Below, in pieces: positions 36,801-47,866 of a DNA stretch of 64,000 nt. The stretch covers positions 501,365 through 565,364 of the forward strand of contig VXBA01005112.1 in assembly GCA_013399895.1 (NCBI GenBank), in the 5' to 3' direction. Position 1 is the first letter of the stretch. The number at the start of each line of letters is the position of its first letter. The stretch is from Serilophus lunatus. Taxonomy: Eukaryota; Chordata; Aves; Passeriformes; Eurylaimidae. A model generated the notes under the pieces. The model was not told where the DNA came from. It saw only the letters and a list, made by a program, of their open reading frames with translations, and did not search any database. The translations under genes and the position numbers were made by a program.

Positions 36801-39800
36801 ACTGACTTGCAGTACCAGAAGGTGTCTGTAACCTCAGACATGCAACTGTTAGCAAGCAGCTTGTCATAGTAACAGTTGAACTGATCTTTTAATGCACAGA
36901 GGAAAATTCCAGGAATACTTCTCTGTAGCATAAAAGGGGACATACGTATTAAAAATATTGATCTTGTAAATTAAAAGAGAGTGAGATTTGTGAGTAATAT
37001 CTTTATTGGAAAAAAACTAAGAGTGGCCCTATGGCTCCCAGCAGAGGTACATGGAGCTCAGTCCTGTGTCTTTGGCTGGTTGTGGACATGAGAGCAGAGC
37101 ATCCGCTGCTCTGAACAGTCTCTCACCACCCACTGACCAGCAGTTGAAGCATTTTCTGAGCTAGAAATAATGGTTTCCACTGCAGGAATAACAGGGGGAA
37201 AAGGTGTTGGATAAACAACTTGATTAGTGTACAGAAATTGTCCATCTTAAGCCTAATTTGCATGATTGCATAAAACCAGAATTATTGATTCCAGACCTCT
37301 TTTGAGTTTACTGTGGATGAGCTGAGCTTTCTAGAGCAGTCTTAGTATAGTTTTCCCATGTTTCATCTGATTTATATGTCCATTCCTGTAAGTGTTAAAT
37401 GTGCCCAGTCATAGCTAATTGACTCTAATTCAAAGTCACCTACTATCAGAAGAATTCAGCTACTAATCCCAGTTGCTGTGATCACTCTTGTTCTTATTCA
37501 CTGTATGTTTCATTCTATTACCTGGATTCAGTTCCAGAAAATTCTCCCATCCTTCCTCCTGGGTGACACAAAATGTCACTACACTGAAGACTACTTTTAG
37601 AGGGCTGATCAGACCTGCAGATCCTTCCTTACTTAGAAAGCTGTTCCTATTTAAAAATCTGTTTGGGTACTGGTTTTAAACTCTTAAATGTAGGTAATAT
37701 TCTATTTTTAGCTGATATCTACTAGTGTATTTTATTTGCCTTGAACAAATGGTCAGTACAGGTCCCTATTCTCTTCTTACTATAGGTTACCATTTAATGA
37801 GGTTTAACAAGCTTAGATGCTGTGATAGATGGATAGGTAGATTCTACTTCCTACATTTAATATAAAGTGTTGCCATGGAGATAAGTTCTTCTCTATCTGA
37901 AAAGTGACAAATAAACCAAAGAAGGTATTGCCAAAATAGTTCAAAGATTGGAAATGTGATATTAAAAAAACTTCTTGCCACCGAGCTAAATTATTTATTT
38001 TGCTACCTTTTTTTGCTGTTATGTTTTACCTCTTTTTTCTTAAACCAACTTTAAAGTCTCCACTCCTACAAACAGGACCGATAGGCATGAGCTATTGCAA
38101 TCCCTGAACTGGATTGCATGTTATTCAGTGGTGAAACTGGCATTTGTCTCTCCTGTCTTGCTCTCTGCTCCCTCATCATCAAAGTCTGAAAGACTTAACT
38201 CCGTCACAGATGCATCACTTGAATGTTTTTGTGATCGTGCATCTAGCAGTTCACAGTGCAGCACTGCAGGTATTGTATCAGTTGGCTTCTCTCCTCCATT
38301 TTTCAGACTCGTTATTTTAACTTGTCCTTGGTACTTCTCCAAAGCTCTTTGCCACTGTATGAGTAACTGTACTTGATTAGCAAATTAAGGTTTTGTTCTT
38401 GGGGTTTTCTCATTTAATTGATTAGATGGATTGAATAATCCATTTAAAATACCCACTTGACAGACTAGAATTAGACAATTACCACCCTGTGTGTGTTCAG
38501 ACACACACTGAAGCACCGGAGTCAAAATTTATCTCTTTGACCTCATTAAAGCCTCATGAGTACTGCCATTGCTTTAACCCCTTACACAGCAGTGAGGTAT
38601 GTGCACCCAGGAAGAACAAACCAAGGTGGTCTTCTCTGGAAATGGCATGAAAAGTGGGAGTACTGCATGGAGCTTTCCCAGAGAAAGAAGAGAGGAACTT
38701 TGTTGACTCTGAATGCTTTCTACTGACCACTCAGCTGCATACGAAAACAGATATTTTCTGAGATTATAATTAATTCACTTTTACTTTGCAAAAGGCTCCC
38801 GTGCAAAGGGCTGTGCTTTACAAAGGGCTGTGCCTTATTACACCAATCAGTACCCTGGAGCCAATCATTACCCTCCATCTTTAGTGTATGTTTCCAAAAT
38901 GAACTGACTGAATTTCATATCTGTGGTGTAAATGACATCAGGCTTAAGAAAAATTCTGGCACACAGGAAAAGACATGGTAGAGTTTTCACAGCAAAGCAC
39001 TAAATGAACCAATAGTTCAAGAAACCTGAAATCCCCTCCTGCCCTGCTAGGAAAGCTCACTACTCTGTTTATTGTATCTTAGTTTAAATTTAGAAAGCAA
39101 GCAGATCTGAGTTACAGTGAAGTAGTGCTCCTCTAAGTATACAAGGCACATTTTCCAAATTCATCAGAAATATTGTGCTAACAGCATTTAGATATATAGA
39201 AAATTTGCAAAATATTTTTAATGGGGCTTACTTGAATATTGAGTACCCTCAAATCATATGCATTTAATATCTTCTGAATATTTTTTGTTTAAAATTAATT
39301 AGTCACATGAAAACCTTGTGGTCCACACTAGCAGCTATTCTTACAAGACTTCATTCAATTGTGAATGTTCACTTTTTTGGAATTGTTTTTTCGTGTTTGA
39401 AGGTATTGGTTTTAACCACTTAGTTTCACTTGGCTTCACACTAGAGCTATTAAAATTCCTGTCATTATCTTTCTTTGCCATAAATTAGAAAAGATTTGAG
39501 GAATATTCATGCTACTGAATTGAGCTTTTAAAAAGACTTTGACTATTTCAGGATTTCTTGTGACTCTTTTGCATAAGACTTTTTAAAATAATGGTCTAAA
39601 ATGTGTGTGGAAAATATTCTTAACTTTTTTGATTGGACAGTGTTAATCTACCAGAGTAAACCACGCTTAACCGTTCCCAAATAAAAATGTCGTGTTAGTC
39701 ATAAATTAACTACCTTAATGACGGAGCTGCATCTGAATATGATAGAGGGTTCTCACTTTAACATTCTTCTGTATATATTAGAAAATTATTATATTAGGAT

Positions 39801-39834
39801 ACTGTATAGGGGACATTTAAAAAATTGTGGTTGA
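33891..39834. other. Non-coding unique sequence
   Basis: AT-rich, with no gene or transposon recognised. A perfect 11-bp inverted repeat with one central base lies at 34606-34628. An A15 run is at 34998-35012. A two-copy direct repeat (CAAAGGGCTGTGC) lies around 38798-38835, next to two CCAATCA boxes. Open frames are short. Confidence 0.72.
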
Positions 39835-40200
39835 AACAAGCATCATGAAGCCTCCAGTCCAACCTTCTAGTCAAAAAAACTTCTGGCCAGCATTGGACTA
39901 GGTCAGCATGGACATGTGTAGCCAAGGATGATGCCTTCACATCCTTGTTCTGTCTTGTTTTCTTATGAAGGAGAATTTGGCTCTGTCACCTTTGTAAATG
40001 CCCTTCAGGTAGTCATAGGATGCTAGTTGATCACCTTTTTCCTTTCCCAGACCAAGAAACCTCAAGTGTCTAGCATCCCATGCTCTAGTCATGCTCTCTG
40101 GACGATGTGTGTAGCCTTGAGCTGGACTCTTTTCAGTTTCTCAGCACAGCTCCTGAACAGATGGGCAGAAATCTGGGTGCAAGATTCCATTTTTAAGCTT
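39835..40200 (-). mobile_element. Old, diverged CR1 LINE fragment
   Basis: The sequence around 39970-40040 (CTCTGTCACCTTTGTAAATG, then CCCTTCAGGTAGTCATAGGA and TTGATCACC) and 40095-40165 (CTCTCTGGAC, then TGAGCTGGACTCTTTTCAG) follows the order of the CR1 ORF2 end and 3' UTR in reverse complement. Many substitutions and gaps make it much older than the copy at 19983-20470. The 3' tail near 39835 (CCTCCAGTCCAACCTTC) is barely recognisable. Confidence 0.75.
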
Positions 40201-40291
40201 CATCAACACAAATGGAAGTGTGTAATAACTATCCTGGCCTGAGGCCCAAATTCCCCAAATTCCTCTACAGGCATCTCTGCATGCGCTTTGC

Positions 40292-40311
40292 TTTTTTTTT
40301 TTTTTTTTTTT
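40292..40311. repeat. T20 homopolymer
   Basis: Twenty consecutive T, lying between two stretches of old CR1-like sequence. Confidence 0.95.
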
Positions 40312-40369
40312 GCAAATTATTTACAACTCATTGTCCATCTCTACCCAAGGTCTCCTCCAGTAGGGCTGT

Positions 40370-40620
40370 TACTCAGCCAGTCACCTCCCAGTGGATACTC
40401 CTGCCTGGTACAGAACATTTCACTTATTGAACTCTATGAAATTCTCCAGGTTTTCCAAAATGGTTTCTCCAACCTTTATCAGCTGAAGGACAAGTCAGTC
40501 ACTCTAATCTGGGATCATTTGCAAGGATGCAATTTTGCCTCATTGTCTGAGCTCTAAAGGGAAATTTCAACAATCTAAACTCCACAGCAGCCCCTGGGAT
40601 ATTTTTGACAAAGATGTTGC
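40370..40620 (-). mobile_element. Probable ancient CR1/L3-like 3' UTR remnant
   Basis: Phrases such as TTATTGAACTCTATGAAATT, CTCCAGGTTTTCC and GATCATTTGCAAGGATGC occur in the order of the older CR1/L3-type region that reads TTATTGAACTTCATGAGGTT and ATCATCTGCAAA in consensus form as I remember it. The match is partial. It may be the upstream continuation of the CR1 at 39835-40200, split by the poly-T insertion. Confidence 0.55.
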
Positions 40621-43600
40621 TGTCATGTAGTCCCCATGATTTAGCAGATAGCTTGATTTCTCTTTGCAGAAAGAATATCGAAGAAAACATATACCTGGCA
40701 TATTCTTTGTAACCACTTACATTAGGGCAGAATTGTTCTCTGTATAACTCTTCTGAATTTGGAAATTATTTTTCTCCTTATTTGCATGAGAAGATAATCT
40801 ATTCTTTCAGAGTTTAACAATAGCAATCAATATTATTTAAAAGGTTTCATTTTTTGCATTGAGAAGTCATAACTTTGAGAGAGCAGAATTGATTTTTTAG
40901 AGCCTTGATAGGGATCATAATTTTCTTCTCATTTAAATAAATTCCTCTTATGTCCATCTAGGTACCAAAAAGCTTCAGTGAAACATTATCAGTGTTTAAG
41001 AAGAATCATTGGGCGTTTGCCAAGAGCTTTACTGCTAGCGAACTACAAGGCTTAACTTCAATTTTGTGCAGAGTGTGTATTCTAGTATTCACCCAGTGCT
41101 AAGAAAGTGACCTGGCAACTAATTATCTGCATAACTTCAAGTCAACTCCAGTGCACATTCAGTGAATATTCAGTATATCTATTCGGAAGTACCAGAACTC
41201 AGAAAGGAACGCACACAGACCAGACTGGAGCAAACGCAAGCCTGGATGGAGCCAAGATGTACAGCATGTACTTTCCCCAGTGTTTACAGTCAAAAGGCTT
41301 CAGTCATGGAAAGATTCAAGCTCCTATTTTCTTCATTTTTTATAAAGAGAGAAAGGGCTTGCATAATCAAAGTCCTCAGGAACGCAGGTGGAGTTCAGCT
41401 TCTCTTCAGGGCACGGATTTGCAGATCCAGGCATACTTGGACAAGAAGTGGCAGCTTGGCCGGATGTTCAGTCTTAGTTACAGAAGAACTAAGACTTTCT
41501 TGCTGCCTCTGAAGTTACCATTTTACAATAATATCCCAGTAGAGAATGCATCTTCCTCAGTTAATGAGTACAAATTAAGTTGTCCAATCTTTTCCAGATC
41601 ACTCTCTTTCTCTCATTCTCCTTCTCTCTCTCAGTCTCTCTCTCTTACACACCCATGTTCATTAGTTTCTGGGAGCAGACATGCTTGACATTTTACCAGT
41701 AGGAAAGAGGGCAAAAATCACATTTGACAAAAGTCTTTTTTAGATAGGTAGTCAATGTGAAATGTTGACTGCTTGCATGTCAGATGACTGTTTTCCTAAG
41801 GGTTTTGGAAAGCGAGAACACTAACCTGAAGGGCCTGTAAAATCGTGTAACATTTCTTCTTTTGTGTCTTACTGTTCGCTGACGACAGCATAGGGATGGG
41901 CTGACTTGGTGCTTTAACCAATACTGTAGCCATAAGACAGGTTTACTCCTGTCTTGTTGAGTATGCTGGCAGGTTGCATATGTGAAGAGAGTCTCTTGGA
42001 GAGTGAGCAGGTGGACTTATCCATCGTTGTTTAAAGTTGGCTCAAGTCCTTTCGCAGAACCATTGCCATGTTGTTATCCTGGATAACTTGGTAGCTTGAG
42101 GTCTGGACAGTCAGTGCATGTGATTCCTCCCAGGATTCGCTTTCAGGCTCTTTGCTGTTTTATATCCACCTGCTTCCTTTTGGAAATGTGGTTAGACTGT
42201 AGGACTAGAGCTGTCACCACTCTGTCAGTGATGAATTACCAATGTGCTTGTCATTCTCCCTGATCGTGCCATGAATGCTTTATGTTGCCCTTAGCAGATG
42301 TTCTTTGATGAAAAACTTGCAAACTAGTTATGATAAAATTCTCATCAGAGACAGTTTAGTAAACATCTCCAGTCCCAGCCTCAGGATTCAATCAAAGTGT
42401 GCATTCTTTTTTTTTTAACAAACACTACTGGAAAGCCTGGAACACTTCCCTTCCACTAAGTCTAAATGTTCTTCATTAAATATCAAAATATCCAAGTGCC
42501 AAGTTACTATTAAAAGGTAAAGACTGTGTTTTGAGGCATTCTTTATGTATAGTCTCATCTCAGTGAGCTGACTTTGCTCAGTTTCCTGGAGTTGAACACT
42601 GTGGGAAGCTGGTCCATGGGGCTGGGACTGTAGCCAGCTGGGGAGGGTGACATACACTCTTGGGGTAGTCACCATCATCAGAAATGTTTGTCCTCAAGCT
42701 GTCTAAAGGCTGAGGCTTCCAGTGAGCTGCCAAAGGCTTTGATTTAGGTCTTCAGCTTTGTTTTGACCAGTCCCGTATTGCTGGCACTATTTTGGATTTT
42801 CAGAATTATTTTAGAAAATACTGGCAAGACCAATCAAAACTGGAACCATAACTTTGCTGCACATTCTGCCCTATGCCTCGATGTCCTTCAAGCTCTCATA
42901 AACCACTTTATCCAAATACCACATCTTTGTCCAGAATCTGCTGGATAGTAGGAGAATATTGTATATCCTTCACCGTATCTTTGAAACACTTTCCTTCATC
43001 TGCATGAAAGCAATCTTTTTGTGCATTTGGATCAGAAAAAAAATTCTTAGCCACATTTCCTTCCTTATACTGATCCCTGAAAGAGAGGTTTTATTATACT
43101 ACTTTGACAGCTATCCTTAGTTACAGAGGAATAATCTAATGAATCAATCTTCTGCTTTTTTTTGTTAACCCTCTTGTATCTGATAATGTTTTAGCATTTC
43201 TCTCTGTTTAAAAAAAATGATGATAAGGATTTTCTCTGCTTTCTCTTGTTGTCTGCTGGGCAAGATAAGAAAACAAGACAAACATGCAGCTTTGCAGAGG
43301 TGATCCAAAGAGAAAGAGAATAACAATCCCTTCATTTTTATAACCTTCTTACTGCCCACCCATCATATTTTCCAACTAAAATCCATCTTACTAGTATGTC
43401 CCTTAAGCATCCAACAGAACTCTATGTTTTGTCTTACAACCGCTCTTATCTACACAGAAGAATGCAAACATTCTGGAACACAGGCCTTTCTTGGCCTTCA
43501 ATATTCCAAGCTATCCAGCTACCTAACTAAGGTGAATTCCCAAAATCTTAAGCATACCCCTTAAGGCATCACTCTGGTGCAGCACTTATAAAAAAGGTTT

Positions 43601-43621
43601 TCACACAGATGACAAAGTCAG
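40621..43621. other. Non-coding unique sequence
   Basis: No gene recognised. The longest open frame in the window is here (41107-41688, plus strand). It begins with GTG; its first ATG is at 41257, leaving about 143 codons. It ends in the TC-rich tract and has no domain. The rest is ordinary AT-rich sequence. Confidence 0.68.
41600..41646. repeat. TC-rich microsatellite-like tract
   Basis: Interrupted (TC)n: CTCTCTTTCTCTCATTCTCC followed by TTCTCTCTCTCAGTCTCTCTC. Polypyrimidine on the plus strand. Confidence 0.85.
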
Positions 43622-43885
43622 GCAATAGTTTGGGTTGGAAGGGACCTTAAAGATCATTTATTTTCAACTCCACTGCAATGAATAGAGGCATCTTCAACAA
43701 GACCAGGTTGCTTAGGGCCCATCCAACCTGACCTTGAACACCTCCAGACATGAGGCATCAACCATCTCTCTGAGCAACCTGATTCAGTGTTTCACCACTC
43801 TCATAACAGAAAATATCCTTCTTATACCTAGTCGAAACTGACCCTCTTTTAGTTTAAAACCATTGTCCCTTTTCCTGTATTCTTC
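43622..43885 (-). mobile_element. CR1 LINE fragment with 3' tail
   Basis: Starts with AGGCAATAGTTTGGGTTGGA and AGGGACCTTAAAGATCATTT, the CR1 3' end in reverse complement. It continues into the ORF2 C-terminus, where minus-strand codons still give RVVKH and REMVD-type residues around a stop at the expected tryptophan. 5'-truncated near 43885 and non-functional. Confidence 0.92.
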
Positions 43886-44151
43886 TTGATGAAGAAGAGG
43901 TAATTGCAATTCCTGGAATAGAAAATTTTCAAGAATTTTTTATGTTTGGTAAACATCTTAAAAAAATTAGTGAATGTTAGGTCTGATAAAAGGACCCATA
44001 AAGACTTCTGGGAAGTGGACAATGACTGCCAGACTTTGCAGGTATCACTTCTATGCAGATCTGCAAGGTTACACCACAGGCAGCTTCTTGTCTCTGTAAT
44101 TGAACTGCCAGGTCATACTGCTTGTGGCTCTGTTTTTTTGAGAGACAATTT

Positions 44152-44170
44152 AAAAAAAAAAAAAAAAAAA
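44152..44170. repeat. A19 homopolymer
   Basis: Nineteen consecutive A, with no retrocopy recognisable upstream. Confidence 0.95.
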
Positions 44171-45839
44171 GATGAATTGAACTCAAAAAGGAATCCTGAA
44201 CTTTTAGGGGAGTTGAGTACAAGGAGAGTGTAGCACCTCTGGAAATTGTCAGGCTTGGCACTGTGTGCAGGAGGAGGAACAGAACTGAGATTACTGGTAT
44301 TCTATTTACCATAAACAACCATTCATATCATAATTTTAGTAAATAAGCCTGGTCTCTCTCCTACTTCTGTCACATCACTGTGGCTATGTTGACTTTCTTG
44401 AAAGTAATATGAAAGTAAAATTGCTGTATTAATAAGGAAACACTGTATTCTCTGTAATCATACAAAGCATAATATTTTAGAGTGACACAGAGGAAAAACA
44501 AAAAGCAATAGTGTAACTGAAAGTCAGACTTGAACATGAAAGTGAAGTTTGAGATGCATAACTTTTCTGTTTAGGCAAGTTCAAACTAATTTTATGAACC
44601 ATTCACCCAGCTCAACTTCTGTTTTCTATCTCATTTTCCTTTTACCAGCTAAAAACAAATGTAGAAAACATCAGTAGACCTTGAAAAGCACATTAAAACT
44701 GAACACAAGGTTTTTCTTTTCTTTCAATATATCTCAGTTAAATTGAAACACTGCTATATTTTTAAGATGACAGCTTTCAAGAAAATATGATATCAAATTT
44801 AAAAAAGGATCATGTTTGAATTCAATCTTAAGAATTCAAGTAATGATATACTCCAGAATATGTTGCAAAGAACTATTAAAAGACACCTACAAAAATCAAA
44901 TGCAGCGTACAAAACTATTTAAAGCTCTGTGTGTGCATTGCTTTGTCTTTATGAGTTGTTAATTATAAAGTTACAAACCAGAAAGAACCTATAGCCAAAG
45001 GCATTCATAATTATGTTAGATTGAACCGTATGTTATTGCATTTGTGAGCACTCATTTCCCTTTTTTTATTGCTTTTGGATATCAGTTGGCATTTCCATTC
45101 CCAAAAACAGAAGGAGTTTCAAACTCACTCAGAACACAACAGTAGCCAAGCAGCTCCAGTGTCTGCTCTGTACCAGCACCATCAGATATGATATGGCCTT
45201 TGGAATGGAAGGATCTGAGCTAGAAAAGTAGATGTAATTAATTGACTCCAAAATTCAGAGGTGGGAGTTTGTTCACGCTTCCCGGCTTTAGAAGGCTCTT
45301 CTAAAATATATATACTCCACAGAAGAGTTTTGGTGCTGCTATGAGGCTCATACATCTGAACCTTCATACCCTCAAAGAAGAGGTGAAAAAACCTGCCTGA
45401 CTTAACCCAATAAACTGACAGCACATCCATCAGGCAAGGAAATGTGCAGGAGTTGTCTGAAGGCATTAGAAGTGGTTGGTGGAACTGACTCGAAGCAGCT
45501 TCACTGTGGTGTTGCTGTCAAGACACAGGGTTTGTTTCTCTGAGAGTTGCTGATAATCTTCAGTGATAGGAGTTGGTTGTGTGTTTTGAAGAAGTGCTAC
45601 AAGGACGTAGTCTCTGTCAATACCCTGCCCTGATACATGGATTAGAAGAACAGGCCATAAGTACTAGCTTTTGTGCCTTGAGAAGGGAGGGCTCAGGTGT
45701 TCTTTTGAAAGCTGCAAGTTCTGTGTGGGAACTCTGCTGGACTTGTGCATTTGTCCTCAGTATGACAAACATTTGGATTTGCCTCTCATGGCCAAAAGAT
45801 CATGAGGGATGTAAAAGGAATCAGACGGGCTTCCAGCTG

Positions 45840-45853
45840 GTGCCACCTACTGG
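45840..45853 (-). promoter_or_regulatory. Candidate CTCF binding site
   Basis: Read on the minus strand the core is CCAGTAGGTGGCAC, which fits CCASYAGRKGGCRS at every position. Extending to the 19-bp vertebrate CTCF consensus, 18 positions agree; only the outermost 5' pyrimidine fails. CTCF organises chromatin loops and insulators. Orientation is minus. Occupancy is unproven. Confidence 0.5.
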
Positions 45854-47840
45854 TACAGGTACAGGAAAGCCCACAGGTCTGCATTGATCTGCATTGTTTG
45901 CAAATTTTTTTCTAGACACAACCACTTCGTTAAAATTAGGACAGGTGATACCTGCTGAGCCTCATCAAAGATATTGCAGTGAGACAAACTTCACCTCCTT
46001 AAATAAGAGAAGTGTATCCTCCCCTGGGGCTGCCCAGCTTCTGGACAAGGTCTGAAACTATGCCTGTCCTGCCTAAGGCACAAGGCATTTGCGCTTTTTG
46101 GACTGTAAGCACAAAATACTGATCTTCATGTCTTTTAGGTCCCTAATTATCCTGTCGGCAGAACACGAAAAACAGGTTTTCCAAAACTCACCTTGTGCCT
46201 TGTTTCTGTTTAGTTCTGATCTTGGCATGAAAAAAACCTCTTTTTTTCTGAACTCCGTAAAAATTGGAGAACTGTTTAGGTTGATGTTGTTGTTCCAAAA
46301 AGAGCTGAAATACAGTTTTTCTTCCTGTCTGAATGAGGGCTTAGGACATTCACTCTAACTGGAAATTGTTTGCTAGCTACTGTTTTAACCAGATAGAAAT
46401 AAAAGTTTTAGACATTAATTCTTGCAGAGTGTTGCTAGAAGTTACTGTCTAAGCATAAGCCATCACAACTTTATTTCACTTCCAGGAACTTTTGCATTTC
46501 CTCTTTCCAAAGCAATTCAGTGAAAAATGCGACAGTATTATAAGCACTGAGAGGCAGAGATCTGGTAATTCTGGATGTAAATTGTTTCTGCTAAAATTTA
46601 CTAAAGTATGCTTTGATTGATGTCATGACTGAAAACTGCTGTGACTGATGGCATTCTGATGATGTCTGTGAAATGGAAGGACCTAAGGATTCAGATCATC
46701 CATCATGTGCACATGCTTACTTTACTGCAAGTGTTCCCCTTCCTATAAAGTGGTTTGCCTCAATGGGTTAGAACTGGAGCACCAGCACTCTTCATGCCAT
46801 CCTGACTCATTGCTAATTGGAGAAACTCAGAACTGCGAGGTCTGATGCCCTACACAAGTTCTAAGTTTATTTTAGAATTTGTAAAGAGAAATAAAATGCT
46901 GACACACAGGTAATGCAGATAGGTCGCCTGTTTTCTCAAAAATCTGCACTAGTGGAGATCACTTTAGCAGTTCGGTTTTACACTTGGTTTAGACATGGAA
47001 GGATTGTTTTCTGGACTTGATGGTAGGTTATGAACTGGGAAAAAAAAAATAGATTTGTTTCTCCAGCTGAAGTTCACCTGTAATTAGAGTATCTTTTAAC
47101 TGAGGAACAAGGTGCTGTTAAGGAAACGTCAGTGATGCTCCACTAGGAACTTTGCTATTAAAATTTATAAGTCTGTAAGGGCCTAGATGATTATGCTGAT
47201 AGGCACAAGATAAGCAGGTAATACGAGAATGCACAGATAAGGTAATACATTTGCATTGTTATTCTGCCATATTGTATGTGTAATAAATTGTGCAGTGCTA
47301 TTTAATTTGTACTTATTATGCACAAAATTGATAGATTCTGATTATCATTTATAAATAACAAAGTACACAGATAGATTTTAAAAAAATAAATAAATTAAAA
47401 AATCAAGGAATTATTTGGGATCCTGCAGGCCTTTCCAGTCCATCCAGACAGGTTTCCTGATGAGACTATTTTGTGGTACCTGGCCATATACCCAGTTTAC
47501 CTGGTCATATGCCTAGAAGGGGAGAATTGTCCGCTGCAGCTCCAAAGTGTTCCCAAAGGAGTAGTATCTACACAGCTGAGGGGTTACTGCCTCCCATGTC
47601 ACACTGCTGCTCTAAAGCAGAAACTAAGCTAAGACTTGTGCCCCTAGTTCGGGACATGTGGTGGCATTGTGAGAGGCAGAAACTTGGGAATGAGTGTGAT
47701 GGGGATTTGATGAGGGACAGGAAAGGGAGAATACAGGGGGCAAAGTCTTGGCTTGTGGACTCGAACATAGTCAAAGGCGATATATGTCGGGATAGAGGAG
47801 AGGACAGCTGACAACAGAAAAAGAAGACAAATCTGCATTT

Positions 47841-47866
47841 TTTAGGACCTAAGTTTAGGTCCTAAA
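47841..47866. repeat. Perfect 12-bp inverted repeat, 2-nt spacer
   Basis: Arms TTTAGGACCTAA (47841-47852) and TTAGGTCCTAAA (47855-47866) are exact reverse complements around GT. Confidence 0.95.
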
